64,000 nucleotides of DNA, taken from NCBI RefSeq assembly GCF_003129965.1, contig NZ_NRCJ01000003.1:144288-208287 (forward strand), in the 5' to 3' direction. Source of the DNA: Aggregatibacter kilianii (GTDB lineage Bacteria; Pseudomonadota; Gammaproteobacteria; Enterobacterales; Pasteurellaceae). The position numbers and the translations under genes were made by a program. Below the pieces are notes generated by a model, which saw nothing but the letters and a program-made list of their open reading frames with translations, made no database searches and had not been told where the DNA came from. Below are positions 39,143 to 48,923 of this stretch, in pieces; the first letter of the stretch is position 1; the number at the start of each line of letters is the position of its first letter.

Positions 39143-39244
39143 TATACTCTGTAGCGTATAGAATTTGTTTTATACGCCATGGAGTATAAAGTTGATTTTA
39201 TATCCTGTAAAGTATAATTTATGTTTTATACCTTATGAGATATA
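39143..39244 (-). promoter_or_regulatory. Four HipB operators with 28-bp spacing
   Basis: Four 18-bp palindromes of form TATAC-N8-GTATA start at 39143, 39171, 39199 and 39227, exactly 28 bp apart. The first two match perfectly in both arms; the third (TATAT/GTATA) and the fourth (TATAC/ATATA) have one deviation each. E. coli HipB uses TATCC-N8-GGATA operators in a similar four-site array, which supports the assignment. Confidence 0.8.
39183..39211 (-). promoter_or_regulatory. hipBA promoter
   Basis: On the minus strand, TTTACA (39206-39211) and TATACT (39183-39188) are separated by 17 bp. The -35 lies in the third operator and the -10 in the second, so bound HipB would cover both. The expected start is near 39175. 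Confidence 0.75.
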
Positions 39245-39284
39245 AAAATACAAAATGATTAAAATACCCACCGCACTTGTATTT

Positions 39285-40343
39285 TTAGTTATTTTCGCCT
39301 TTTACTACCTCAACCCAACGTTCGATTAGGCGCTTGCTTTCTGCGTCGGCGCCGAAGCGGATGAAGTCAATATCCAATAAATTAAGTTTGGTCGGATCGC
39401 TGGCTTTGGGTGAGGCTTTGGCGCGGATATTGGTTGGAATTTGGTAAGAGTCGGATTCGCGCCATGGGATTTCTTGGGCTTCGGTGTCGAGCACGAAGTC
39501 AATGAAATGCTTGGCGTTTTCAAGGTTGCGGGCGCCTTTGATAATGCTTGCCGCACCTAATGTATAACCAATGCCTTCGCATGGCAAAATGCCTTTGACC
39601 GGTGCGCCTTTGTCTTTTTCCCGCACATAGCCGTGCATGAAGGCGATATCGACACCCACTTCGCCGGTGGCTAAGTTGCCGGTCGCCAAGCCGCTTTTAG
39701 AATATTGCGCCACGTTCGCGTTGAGTTTTTTCAAATAATCGAAGGCTTTTTCCTCGCCCCAAAGTTGTACTAATGTGGTGAGCAAGGAATACCCCGTGCC
39801 GGAAACCCGAGGATCGGCGTATTGAATTTGATTTTTAAATTCCGGCTTGAGCAGATCCGCAAAACATTTCGGTTCAGGGATGTTGAGCTGTTTTAATTTT
39901 TCCGTATTCACGCCAATGGCGACTTCCATTAAATAGATAATCGAGGTGTAATCGCCCCGTTCGTCCATCAACTTTTTGAATTGCGGCATGATGTCTTTTT
40001 GTAATGGGGAGCGATAAACCGCCAGCAAGCCTTGATCGGCAGCTTGCAAGTGTGGCTCAAACGTGCCGCCGAACCAGACGTCCGCTTGCGGGTTATCTTT
40101 TTCTGCTTTGATTTTGCCAAGTACGGTGCCTGTGCTATTGCGGACAAATTTCGTTTCGACCTTATATTTTTCCGCAAAACGTTGGGTGACTTTTTCACAG
40201 GTGACATTTTGCACGCTGCAATAAACGGTCAGTTTGCCCTCCGCGTGGGCGTTGTGCATATAAAAAAGCATTGGGAGCAGGCAAAGTGCGGTTGTTTTTA
40301 ACGATGTTTTTAATGGTGAGCTATTTTTAGAAAGCATGGTCAT
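39285..40343 (-). CDS. ABC transporter substrate-binding protein, AfuA-like, TPP-riboswitch controlled
   Basis: A 352-residue exported binding protein. Signal peptide to about residue 33 (MHNAHA-EGK), then LTVYCSVQNVTCEKVTQRFA and KAEKDNPQADVWFGGT, which resemble AfuA-type proteins (named for iron, shown in Actinobacillus to bind sugar phosphates). I chose the ATG at 40343, with CGAGGA upstream. No permease or ATPase gene is adjacent. A TPP riboswitch ends about 97 nt upstream, so the gene should be off when thiamine pyrophosphate is plentiful. The ligand may be thiamine, a thiamine phosphate or a precursor (inference). Confidence 0.75.
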   Translation of the reverse strand: MTMLSKNSSPLKTSLKTTALCLLPMLFYMHNAHAEGKLTVYCSVQNVTCEKVTQRFAEKYKVETKFVRNSTGTVLGKIKAEKDNPQADVWFGGTFEPHLQAADQGLLAVYRSPLQKDIMPQFKKLMDERGDYTSIIYLMEVAIGVNTEKLKQLNIPEPKCFADLLKPEFKNQIQYADPRVSGTGYSLLTTLVQLWGEEKAFDYLKKLNANVAQYSKSGLATGNLATGEVGVDIAFMHGYVREKDKGAPVKGILPCEGIGYTLGAASIIKGARNLENAKHFIDFVLDTEAQEIPWRESDSYQIPTNIRAKASPKASDPTKLNLLDIDFIRFGADAESKRLIERWVEVVKGENN

Positions 40344-40439
40344 TGATTTAATCCTCGGTGAAATAAGATTGAAAAACAATACCGGCTAACAGCTAAACGG
40401 GGAAATCGGCGGAAGGCGCCATGAAAAGCAGAGTGAAGT

Positions 40440-40530
40440 GCATTAGTTTCCTACGTCAGTGCTAACTGTATCAGGTTCACGGGTATTTCTCAGCTTCGTT
40501 ATTTAAACAACGGAGCACCCCGACTAACGC
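40440..40530 (-). promoter_or_regulatory. TPP riboswitch (THI element)
   Basis: On the minus strand the conserved words appear in order: TCGGGGTGC, GCTGAGAAATACCC, GTGAACCTGAT and CTGACGTAGGAAACTAA. The closing P1 stem is GCGTTAGT (40523-40530) with ACTAATGC (40440-40447), including one G-U pair. It lies between emrB and the binding-protein gene and points only at the latter. Confidence 0.9.
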
Positions 40531-40601
40531 GCATTACTATAAGAGCTTGTTATTGGTTTGTAAATGTATGAGGGAAAATATTTTATTTTTTGACCGCACT
40601 T

Positions 40602-42116
40602 TTAATGGCGGCTACCAAAGGGCGGTTTGGCAAACCAGACCAAAATAAATAGCACCATAAATAGAATCGCGGACAGCCAGAAAATTTCATTGGCGCCGAT
40701 GATGAAACCTTGCGAGGTGATATTGCGGGCAAGCAGGGAGGACGTGGACACCTCATTCATGCCAAAACGCTCCATCATGTGATAATACTGCTGGGCGATA
40801 GGATTGTAAGGCGTAATCGCCTCAGTGAGTTGTGTGTGATGGACGGCTTCGCGGTTATACCATAAAAACGTGGTGAGCGAGGTGCCGATAGAACCGGCGA
40901 GGGTACGCAAAAAGTTAAATAGGCTGGCGGCGGAAGCCATTCTGTGCGCAGGCAAATTGGATAAGGTGATGGTGGTCAACGGCATAAAGAAACAGGCTAC
41001 CGCTAAGCCTTGCACCAATTGCGGGAGAACAACATCAATGAACGCCATATTGGGCTCAAACGTGACGGCACGCCAATAAAAGGTGATGGCATACACCACG
41101 AAGCTGATGGTGACCAAAATGCGCATATCGATTTTGTAACCGAATTTGCCGATGAGCGGCGATAACAAAATCGGGAATAGCCCCACGGGTGCCGATGCCA
41201 AGCCTGCCCACGTGGCGGTATAGCCGAACACTTGTTGGAGCAATAACGGAATTAAGACCACTGAGCCGAGATAAATTAAAAACGCCAAGCTGGAGGATAA
41301 GCAGCCTACGCTAAAATTGCGTAGCTTGAACAAGGAGATATCCACAACGGGATTGTCGTCAGTGAGCTCCCAAATCACTAATGCGGTTAGCGTGACGGCA
41401 GAAATAACGGCGAGAACGACAATTTCTGTGGAGTTGAACCAATCCTGCTCACGCCCTTGATCCAGCATTAATTGCAAGCAACCTACGCCCAGTACCAACA
41501 AGACTAAACCGACAGTATCAATGGGTTGATGTTGGATTTCGCTTTCCCGCGGCATTAAAATTTTCCAGCTAAAGCCGATAATAATGAGACCAACGGGCAC
41601 ATTAATAAAGAATATCCAGCCCCAGTGCAGATTATCGCTAATCCAGCCCCCAAGAATCGGGCCGAAAATCGGCGCCACAACCACGGTCATCGCCCAAAAT
41701 GCCAATGCCATACCGCGCTTTTCCGGCGGGTAGTTATTGAGGAGTAAACTTTGTGATAACGGAATGATCGGACCTGCCGCCAAGCCTTGGAAAATACGGC
41801 ATAAAATCAGCATTTCCAAGCTGTGGGAAATGCCGCATAGCCAAGAGGCAAAAACAAAAAGTGCGGTGGCAATCAGGAATAATTTTACTTCGCCGAAACG
41901 TTTGGCAAGCCAGCCGGTGATCGGGATGGAAATGGCGTTGGCGACGCCGAAAGAGGTGATAACCCAAGTGCCTTGGCTGAATGACGCACCCAGATCGCCT
42001 GAAATGGTCGGAATTGCCACGTTCGCGATGGTGGAGTCCAACACTTGCATGAATGTGGCAAGGGAAAGCGCTAACGTAATGATGCCAAGGGCGATACCTT
42101 CAAGCGGTTTTTGCAT
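40602..42116 (-). CDS. emrB: Multidrug efflux MFS transporter EmrB (DHA2 family)
   Basis: A 504-residue protein with about 14 membrane segments. The DHA2 words LDSTIANVAIPTISGDL near the N-terminus and GPILGGWISDNLHWGWIFFINVP in the fifth segment are clear (given here in part). It should pump hydrophobic drugs with EmrA across both membranes. The ATG at 42116 has AAGG at 10 nt; a TTG at 42125 is the longer alternative. It follows emrA directly. Confidence 0.92.
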   Translation of the reverse strand: MQKPLEGIALGIITLALSLATFMQVLDSTIANVAIPTISGDLGASFSQGTWVITSFGVANAISIPITGWLAKRFGEVKLFLIATALFVFASWLCGISHSLEMLILCRIFQGLAAGPIIPLSQSLLLNNYPPEKRGMALAFWAMTVVVAPIFGPILGGWISDNLHWGWIFFINVPVGLIIIGFSWKILMPRESEIQHQPIDTVGLVLLVLGVGCLQLMLDQGREQDWFNSTEIVVLAVISAVTLTALVIWELTDDNPVVDISLFKLRNFSVGCLSSSLAFLIYLGSVVLIPLLLQQVFGYTATWAGLASAPVGLFPILLSPLIGKFGYKIDMRILVTISFVVYAITFYWRAVTFEPNMAFIDVVLPQLVQGLAVACFFMPLTTITLSNLPAHRMASAASLFNFLRTLAGSIGTSLTTFLWYNREAVHHTQLTEAITPYNPIAQQYYHMMERFGMNEVSTSSLLARNITSQGFIIGANEIFWLSAILFMVLFILVWFAKPPFGSRH

Positions 42117-42128
42117 GATTGCCAAGCC

Positions 42129-43289
42129 TTAGTTTGTGTTGTCGCGAATAATATTTTCGATCAAATTTTCCACCGCACTTTGATCGTAATTCAAGGTGTT
42201 GGTGGAATAGAGCGGCGCGGTACGTTTTTGTTGCGACAGCATTTCGCCGCTTGTGTCGGAAATATTCACTTCAACTAAGGTCGATAAGCCGATGCGCAAC
42301 GGATAACGGGCAATTTGTTGCGGATCCAGGCTGATACGCACAGGCACCCGTTGCACCACTTTGATCCAGTTGCCGGTGGCATTTTGCGCAGGCAATAAAG
42401 AAAATGCGCTGCCGGTGCCCATTTCAATACCTTCCACTTTGCCGTCAAATTTCACATCGTGACCGTATAAATCAAACGACAGTTTCACCGGTTGTCCGAT
42501 TTGCATGTCTCTCAATTGGGTTTCTTTAAAATTGGCGTCAACCCACATTTGGTCGGTCGCAATCACTGCCATGAGTGCGCTACCGACGGCGACTTTTTGT
42601 CCCACTTGCGTGCTTCTACGCGCCACATAGCCATCTACCGGGCTGACAATTTTAGTACGTTGTAAATTCAACCACGCTTGTTTCAGCGAGCTGACGGCTT
42701 TTTGAATTTCCGGCTGTTCTTTGAGCGGCACATTCAATAATAAGGATTTATTGGCGGCGAGCTGATTTTTGACGGCTTTCAAGTTAGCTTCTGCCGTGAC
42801 AACCGCTTCTCTGGCGTGTTGAAGGGATTCTTTATCAATGGCGCCGCTTTTACCTAACATCTCACGACGCGCCAAATCGCCTTGCGCTTTATTCAATGCG
42901 ATTTGATTGGCTTGTACGGTGGCTTCCAGTTGTTTCACGGTATAACCGAGTTGTGAAATTTGACGCACGGCGCTTGCCAGCGTATTTTGCGCCTGACTGA
43001 AACTCAGTTGATAATCCGCATCATCCAGTTCTAACAGCACATCGCCTGCGTGCACAAAATCCATATTTTCTGCGTTAATTTGTCGTACATTGCCTGCGAT
43101 CTGTGAGGAAATCATCACTTGATTGCCGCTCACATAAGCGTCTTCCGTCGTTTGGTAATTTTTAACGAAAAAGAACCAGTATAACCCGGTGAGAACGCTG
43201 ATAAGGATGAGGAGAAAGAAGAAAATACCTAAGGCTTTTTTGCGCATATTTTTTTGTGCGGAAATGGTCGGTTCGCTTACTTCAGTCAT
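42129..43289 (-). CDS. emrA: Membrane fusion protein EmrA
   Basis: A 386-residue periplasmic adaptor. One N-terminal membrane anchor (about 20-40, preceded by RKKALG), a lipoyl half-motif GNQVMISSQIAGNV, a long coiled-coil hairpin (about 90-205) and a second half-motif IVSPVDGYVARRSTQVGQKV. It forms the tripartite pump with EmrB and an outer-membrane channel encoded elsewhere. AAGGA lies before the ATG. Confidence 0.93.
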   Translation of the reverse strand: MTEVSEPTISAQKNMRKKALGIFFFLLILISVLTGLYWFFFVKNYQTTEDAYVSGNQVMISSQIAGNVRQINAENMDFVHAGDVLLELDDADYQLSFSQAQNTLASAVRQISQLGYTVKQLEATVQANQIALNKAQGDLARREMLGKSGAIDKESLQHAREAVVTAEANLKAVKNQLAANKSLLLNVPLKEQPEIQKAVSSLKQAWLNLQRTKIVSPVDGYVARRSTQVGQKVAVGSALMAVIATDQMWVDANFKETQLRDMQIGQPVKLSFDLYGHDVKFDGKVEGIEMGTGSAFSLLPAQNATGNWIKVVQRVPVRISLDPQQIARYPLRIGLSTLVEVNISDTSGEMLSQQKRTAPLYSTNTLNYDQSAVENLIENIIRDNTN

Positions 43290-43486
43290 GTGGAATCCTT
43301 TTTATTTTTAATAGATTTTGAGAATTGTTTTTAGTTATTTGATTTCTATAATCTATCAATTCTATTCAATGTAACAATTTGTTCTATTATGTGCTTTTTT
43401 CTATACTTACGCCAACAAAAACGAGCGGTCTTGGGGTTGAGATCGTTCATCTTTTTATTAAATAGATAAAGTATAGGAGAAACATT

Positions 43487-43969
43487 ATGTCAAAAACAGT
43501 CATTGGTTTAGATACTGCCAAATCTGAAGTTTTAGCTGCAAAATTAAATGAATTATTAGCTACTTACCAAGTATTTTATACCAACGTGCGTGGTTATCAC
43601 TGGAACATCAAAGATGTGAATTTCTTTGAATTACACGCCAAATTTGAAGAAATTTATACGAATCTTGTGGAAAAAGTGGATGAAGTGGCAGAACGTATTC
43701 TCACTTTGGGTTACACGCCGAATAATGCGTTCAGTCAATATTTGACCAATTCACGCATTAAAGAAGACATTGCCGTGAGCTCTGCCGCCGCTTGTTTAAG
43801 AGGTACGTTAGAAGGCTTTAAAGTGTTGTTGAGTCAACAACGTGAAATTTTAGCCCTTGCCGGTGAAGCCGATGACGAAGGCACCGTTTCACAAATGAGT
43901 GATTACATTAAAGAACAAGAAAAACTGGTTTGGATGTTCCAAGCCGCTTGCCAAACTTGTGCAAACTAG
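43487..43969 (+). CDS. dps: Dps family ferritin-like protein
   Basis: A 160-residue Dps-type mini-ferritin that oxidises and stores iron with hydrogen peroxide and protects DNA. The ferroxidase residues lie in GYHWNIKDVNFFELHAKFEEIY, split between adjacent subunits in the family. AGGAG precedes the ATG and a TATACT box near 43403 could be its -10. It is followed by a strong terminator. The 197-bp gap to emrA is AT-rich; nothing else was recognised in it. Confidence 0.9.
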   Translation: MSKTVIGLDTAKSEVLAAKLNELLATYQVFYTNVRGYHWNIKDVNFFELHAKFEEIYTNLVEKVDEVAERILTLGYTPNNAFSQYLTNSRIKEDIAVSSAAACLRGTLEGFKVLLSQQREILALAGEADDEGTVSQMSDYIKEQEKLVWMFQAACQTCAN

Positions 43970-43987
43970 TTGGTTAGTGAAATAAAA

Positions 43988-44023
43988 AATCCTGCTTGAA
44001 CGGGTGTTTAAGCAGGATTTTTT
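43988..44023 (+). terminator. dps terminator
   Basis: AATCCTGCTT (43988-43997) pairs with AAGCAGGATT (44010-44019), then a T run. Confidence 0.88.
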
Positions 44024-44027
44024 GATG

Positions 44028-44086
44028 AAAAGTGCGGTGGTTTTTTCGGGTATTTTAAAACACGTCAAAAATCCACCGCACTTTTT
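44028..44086. terminator. Dual-USS terminator of rnb
   Basis: AAAGTGCGGTGG (44028-44039) and CCACCGCACTTTTTT (44073-44087) are inverted uptake signals with a 33-nt loop, immediately downstream of rnb on the minus strand. Confidence 0.7.
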
Positions 44087-44089
44087 TAT

Positions 44090-46069
44090 TTACTTGATGA
44101 CTGTTCCCACAATGCTACGCGTCGCTTCTTTCACTTCTGTTAACTGCACGCGTAAAATATCGCCGATTTTATAAAGTCGTTGATCTTTGACGTAAAAAGC
44201 AATTTCATCGGTATTGATCTGCACGTCCTCCTTGTTGTCATGTAACGTCGACGCCGGGATAAACATAGACGCGCCGTTTTCCAACAATAATACGCGTAAA
44301 CCGCCACGGGTAACATCTTGCACTTCTGCTTCAAATTCTGCTTTTTCGACAACTTTATCCGCAAGATAGCGACAATATAACCAATCGGCAATGTCGCGTT
44401 CCACCAGACGATTTTGACGACGGGCTTCTTGCAGGCGCGCTAGCACGGACTCTTCCGGCTTCGCAAAAGCACGATTGGCTAAATGCGCTTTGATTAAGCG
44501 GTGATTCACCATGTCGGAATATTTCCGAATTGGCGACGTCCAGGTGGCATAGCCGTTCAAGCCTAAACCAAAGTGCGGTGCCAATTCCCCTTTAAATTCC
44601 GCGAAAGTGAGGAAGCGGCGTAAGCGGAATTCCAAATAATCTCCCTCAATGGGTTCAATATCGTGGCGCATTTGGCAATAGCCGTTTAGGGTTGCCAGAT
44701 TGTCTAAAGAATAACGCGCTTGCAACGCCGCCTGATTTTCTTCGTTAGCAAGATTTGCCACTAAGAAATTGTGCGCGTTTTCCAGGAATTTTTTATCGAA
44801 CCCACTGTGTGTGTTGAAAATGCCGCATTGTAGGTTTTCATGTAAAAATTGGGCGGCACAGATGTTGGCGATAATCATGGATTCTTCTACGATTTGGTTG
44901 GCAATGCGACGATATTCCGCTTTGATTTCCTGCACTTTGCCGTTTTCGCCCAAGACGAAAGAGTAATCCGGTTTTTCTTTAAAGAGCAACGCGTGGGTTT
45001 TACGCCATTGCGTTCTGGCAAGGGTGAATTGGTGCAACCAATGCAGTTGTTGCACCGTTTGCGGATTTTCCGGCTGCCAGGCGTTTTCTTTGCCTTCCAA
45101 GTAATCGGAAACGCGGTTATAGGACAATTTATCTTTCGATTGTACGTCGGCTAACACGAATTTTGCCGGCGCACTGATCTCGCCCTGCAAATCCGTTTGA
45201 ATGTAACACACCAATGCCGGTCTGGTTTCGTTCGGTTTTAAGGAACAAAGTTCGTCGGACAGTTCCCGTGGCAACATGGGAATGTTAAAGCCGGGCAGGT
45301 AGTTGGTGAAACAACGCTGTTTGGCATCTTTTTCAATTTGCGAATCCGGGCTGATGTAAGCCGTCGGATCGGCAATCGCCACCACCAGCTGCCAACCGGT
45401 TTGTTCGCCGTTTTCTGTTAATGGCTCAATATACAAGGCATCGTCCATGTCTTGCGTGGTTTCCGAGTCGATGGTGACGAAGTGAAGTGCGGTCAGATTT
45501 TCTCGCGTTTCCGGATCCTGCATTTCATACTGATCTTGCCCTTGAACCGGTTCGCGCGGTTGTTCATGACGGGCAAGTGTGACCCACCAAGGTGCCAATT
45601 CGTCATCGGCACGGCAAATAAATTGGGTGATTTGCGCGTAGAAAAAACGATCGTCACGTAATGGGTGGGTTTTCAGCGTCGCCACCACCCAATCGCCTTC
45701 TTGCAATGCTTCCTTTACGGCTTTGGCTTGCTGGGCGCCAATTGGTTGATTGATGTTCGGGTGATCCACAAGCACCTGCAATTTCTTGTCTTTATTGAAC
45801 CGCACTTTGGCGATAAAACGGGTGAGCATCGGCTCGATTAAGGCTTCCGGTTCCGCTTGTTCTTTGTCGCCTTGTTTTTCAATGGTGGCGCTGATTTTGT
45901 CGCCGTGCATGACTTTTTTCATTGCCGGTGGGGCAATAAAATAGCTTTTTTTGTCGCATTCTAAAAAACTATAGGCTTTATCGGTGCTTTTCACCGTGCC
46001 TTCCACGCGTTCTTTGCTGTCGTGAATTTGTTGTTTTAATTGGGCGAGTAGAGGATTATCTTGAAACAT
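44090..46069 (-). CDS. rnb: Exoribonuclease II
   Basis: A 659-residue 3'-to-5' single-strand RNA exonuclease. N-terminal cold-shock domains, the RNB catalytic domain with its aspartate cluster in DSETTQDMDDALYIE (about 190-205), and a C-terminal S1 domain (about 560-650) are all present. Full length. Confidence 0.95.
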   Translation of the reverse strand: MFQDNPLLAQLKQQIHDSKERVEGTVKSTDKAYSFLECDKKSYFIAPPAMKKVMHGDKISATIEKQGDKEQAEPEALIEPMLTRFIAKVRFNKDKKLQVLVDHPNINQPIGAQQAKAVKEALQEGDWVVATLKTHPLRDDRFFYAQITQFICRADDELAPWWVTLARHEQPREPVQGQDQYEMQDPETRENLTALHFVTIDSETTQDMDDALYIEPLTENGEQTGWQLVVAIADPTAYISPDSQIEKDAKQRCFTNYLPGFNIPMLPRELSDELCSLKPNETRPALVCYIQTDLQGEISAPAKFVLADVQSKDKLSYNRVSDYLEGKENAWQPENPQTVQQLHWLHQFTLARTQWRKTHALLFKEKPDYSFVLGENGKVQEIKAEYRRIANQIVEESMIIANICAAQFLHENLQCGIFNTHSGFDKKFLENAHNFLVANLANEENQAALQARYSLDNLATLNGYCQMRHDIEPIEGDYLEFRLRRFLTFAEFKGELAPHFGLGLNGYATWTSPIRKYSDMVNHRLIKAHLANRAFAKPEESVLARLQEARRQNRLVERDIADWLYCRYLADKVVEKAEFEAEVQDVTRGGLRVLLLENGASMFIPASTLHDNKEDVQINTDEIAFYVKDQRLYKIGDILRVQLTEVKEATRSIVGTVIK

Positions 46070-46096
46070 AAATTATCGGTATTTGATTTAAAAAAT

Positions 46097-46124
46097 TAAA
46101 AAGGCAGGTTAAAAAACCTGCCGA
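46097..46124 (-). terminator. fabI terminator
   Basis: GGCAGGTT and AACCTGCC (46103-46122) form an 8-bp stem; on the minus strand a T-rich tract follows. It lies between fabI and the rnb start region. Confidence 0.8.
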
Positions 46125-46143
46125 TAAAGAAAGGAAGAAAAAA

Positions 46144-46932
46144 TTATTCTTCGCCTAATTCGCCCATGGCGGTGATACTGAAGCCCGCGTCAACGTGCAC
46201 GATTTCACCGGTGATACCGGAAGCCAAATCAGAGCACAAGAAAGCAGCGGAGTTGCCCACATCTTCAATGGTGACGGTGCGACGTAATGCCGCGGTTTTC
46301 TCAAATGTCGCCAGCATTTTCTTGAAGTTTTTAATGCCGGAAGCCGCTAAGGTGCGGATCGGGCCGGCAGAAATGGCATTTACACGAATGCCGTCTTTGC
46401 CTAAATCAGCAGCCATTACGCGGGTTGCCGCTTCAAGAGAGGCTTTTGCCAAGCACATCACGTTGTAGTTCGGAATCGCACGCTCTGCGCCTAAGTAAGA
46501 AAGGGTTAATAATGCTGCGTTCGGATTTAAGTAAGGACGTGCCGCTTGTGCCATGGCGACAAAGCTGTACGCGCTGATGTCATGGGCAATGCGATAACCG
46601 TCACGGGTTGCCGCGTTCACATAATCGCCGTCCAATTGATCGCCCGGTGCGAAAGCAATGGCGTGCACGAAGCCGTCGAACTTATCCCAATGTTTGCTTA
46701 ATTCCGCAAAGCAGTTTTGAATGCTTTCGTCGGTAGCAACGTCTAACGGAAGCACGATATTCGCGCCGAATTCTTTTGCGAATTCTTCCACGCGCGGTTG
46801 TAATTTTTCATTTAAATAAGTGAAAGCCAATTCCGCGCCTTGTTCTTTCATTGCTTTTGCAATGCCATAAGCGATAGAACGGTTGCTGGCAAGACCGGTG
46901 ACTAAAATACGTTTACCTGTTAAGAAACCCAT
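46144..46932 (-). CDS. fabI: Enoyl-ACP reductase FabI
   Basis: A 262-residue NADH-dependent short-chain reductase that completes each fatty-acid elongation cycle. [20 protein letters not shown] is the nucleotide-binding start. The catalytic Tyr and Lys fall in [15 protein letters not shown] with the FabI-type six-residue gap. The ATG at 46932 with AGGA upstream is preferred; a longer frame to 46998 has no support. Confidence 0.96.
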   Translation of the reverse strand: MGFLTGKRILVTGLASNRSIAYGIAKAMKEQGAELAFTYLNEKLQPRVEEFAKEFGANIVLPLDVATDESIQNCFAELSKHWDKFDGFVHAIAFAPGDQLDGDYVNAATRDGYRIAHDISAYSFVAMAQAARPYLNPNAALLTLSYLGAERAIPNYNVMCLAKASLEAATRVMAADLGKDGIRVNAISAGPIRTLAASGIKNFKKMLATFEKTAALRRTVTIEDVGNSAAFLCSDLASGITGEIVHVDAGFSITAMGELGEE

Positions 46933-47045
46933 AGTTATTCCTATTTGTTTTAGTGAAAAAATTGGCAGGATTATACTTGTTTCGGGGGGATTGAGCAATT
47001 ATGCAATGGTGTCAATCCCCTTATGTTGGACCAGTGTTAAAAGTT

Positions 47046-48815
47046 TTAATACCCCACCGTTTTCCCTTCCGGGTTACGCGGGTCAGAGTAGCCGTAGAAG
47101 CCGTCTTCGCGGGCTTGGATGATTTGTACGCGTCCCATTGGGGCTTTTTCTTTGATGGCGTAGCCTTGGGCTTTCAGAATAGCTAAAGTGTCGGGGCTCA
47201 AGCCTTCTTCCACGCGGAGTTCGTCAGGCAACCATTGGTGGTGGACGCGTGGGGTGACGATGGCTTCCGCCGGGTTCATGTTGTGATCCACAGTGTTCAA
47301 GATGCTTTGTAGCACGGTGGTGATAATGCGTGCGCCGCCCGGGCTACCTGTAACTAACCAAGGTTTGTTGTCTTTCATGACAAGCGTCGGTGTCATGGAG
47401 GAAAGCGGGCGTTTTTGCGGCGCGATGGCGTTGGCTTCACCGCCGATTAAGCCGAAGCCGTTCGGTACGCCCGGTTTGGCAGAGAAGTCGTCCATTTCGT
47501 CGTTCAATAAAATCCCTGTGCCTTCCGCCACAATGCCACTACCGAAATTGAAGTTCAGTGTATAAGTCACCGCTACGGCGTTGCCGTTTTTGTCCATCAC
47601 GGAGAAGTGGGTGGTTTGGTCGCTTTCGTAAGGTTGCGGTTTCCCCGGTTTGATTTCCGCCGCCGGTTTTACTGCGGTTTCGTTAATGCTTTTCGCCAGT
47701 TCGTCGGCGTATTTTTTTGAGGTTAAACCTTTCATCGGGATTTTCACAAAATCCGGGTCGCCTAAATATTCGGAACGGTCGGCATAGGCTAATTTCATGG
47801 CTTCCGCCAGATAGTGAATGCTTTTCGCGCTATTCACGCCGTAATCGGCAAGCGGGTAACGTTCTAAAATGTTCAGAATTTGTACTAAATGAATCCCGCC
47901 CGAGCTCGGTGGCGGCATGGTGACCACTTTGAATCCTCGATATTCGCCTTCAATGGGTTTGCGCTCGACGGCTTTGTAGCCTTTGAGATCGTCCAAGGTG
48001 ATCAATCCTTGATGTTTTTCCATTTCGGCGACGATTTTTTTCGCAATATCGCCTTCATAAAAGGCTTTCGCCCCTTGTTTAGCGATCAGTTTTAAGGAAT
48101 AGGCTAAATCTTTTTGCACCAGCAAATCGCCTTCTTGCAATGGTTCGCCGTTTTTAAAGAAAATCGCGGTGGATTGCGGCCATTTGCCTAAATTATCCTT
48201 TTCTTCTTTTAAGGTTTTGGCGAGCATCGGTCCGACGGTAAAGCCTTTTTCCGCTAATTGAATTGCAGGTTCAATGACTTGCGCAAGGGATAAGGTTCCC
48301 CATTTTTTCAAGGCGTATTCCATGCCCGCCACCGTGCCGGGAACGCCCACGGCGGCATGAGTGTAAAGGGAGCTTCCGTCAATCACGTTACCGTCTTTAT
48401 CCAGATACATATCGCGAGAGGCTTTGAGTGGTGCGGTTTCGCGGAAATCCACGGAATAGTTTTCACCGCTTTTGGCATCGTGCAGCACCATAAAACCGCC
48501 GCCGCCGATGTTACCGGCATTCGGCAGCACCACGGCGAGGGCAAAGCCTACGGCAACTGCCGCATCCACCGCGTTACCCCCTTGGCGTAAAATCGCCGCG
48601 CCCACTTCACTGGCTAAGCCTTGTTCACTGGCGACCATGCCGTGCTTGGCATAAACAGGATGAAATATATCGTTTGCGCTGTCATAACGGGCTGCCGCCA
48701 GTTCCGTTGAACTCATGGCGGGAGCTTGCTGATTGGCGATCGCCGGGGAGCCGACGGCGAGGGCGATAGAAAGCGCTAAACTGCTGAATAAGCATTTTGT
48801 GGCAAATTTCTTCAT
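47046..48815 (-). CDS. ggt: Gamma-glutamyltranspeptidase, periplasmic
   Basis: A 589-residue precursor with a signal peptide (about 1-27, AIA-NQQ). It self-cleaves ahead of the threonine in TTHFSVMDKNGNAVAVTY; the small subunit then carries GSGIVAEGTGILLNDEMDDF and the oxyanion/ligand loop PLSSMTPT. It cleaves glutathione and other gamma-glutamyl compounds. A CRP-like site lies about 100 bp upstream. Confidence 0.95.
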   Translation of the reverse strand: MKKFATKCLFSSLALSIALAVGSPAIANQQAPAMSSTELAAARYDSANDIFHPVYAKHGMVASEQGLASEVGAAILRQGGNAVDAAVAVGFALAVVLPNAGNIGGGGFMVLHDAKSGENYSVDFRETAPLKASRDMYLDKDGNVIDGSSLYTHAAVGVPGTVAGMEYALKKWGTLSLAQVIEPAIQLAEKGFTVGPMLAKTLKEEKDNLGKWPQSTAIFFKNGEPLQEGDLLVQKDLAYSLKLIAKQGAKAFYEGDIAKKIVAEMEKHQGLITLDDLKGYKAVERKPIEGEYRGFKVVTMPPPSSGGIHLVQILNILERYPLADYGVNSAKSIHYLAEAMKLAYADRSEYLGDPDFVKIPMKGLTSKKYADELAKSINETAVKPAAEIKPGKPQPYESDQTTHFSVMDKNGNAVAVTYTLNFNFGSGIVAEGTGILLNDEMDDFSAKPGVPNGFGLIGGEANAIAPQKRPLSSMTPTLVMKDNKPWLVTGSPGGARIITTVLQSILNTVDHNMNPAEAIVTPRVHHQWLPDELRVEEGLSPDTLAILKAQGYAIKEKAPMGRVQIIQAREDGFYGYSDPRNPEGKTVGY

Positions 48816-48907
48816 ATTTTCTCCTGTTGTGTGTGAAATAACCGCTTTGAGATTAACCTAATTTTGCTGATTAAAACAACAGACGATCACAAAATGAACG
48901 GTAATTT

Positions 48908-48923
48908 TGTGACATAGATCATG
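48908..48923 (-). promoter_or_regulatory. CRP-like site upstream of ggt
   Basis: TGTGA-N6-TCATG keeps eight of ten CRP core positions and lies about 100 bp ahead of the ggt start. The rest of the 236-bp gap between ggt and the YgjV-like gene shows no other recognised element. Confidence 0.4.
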
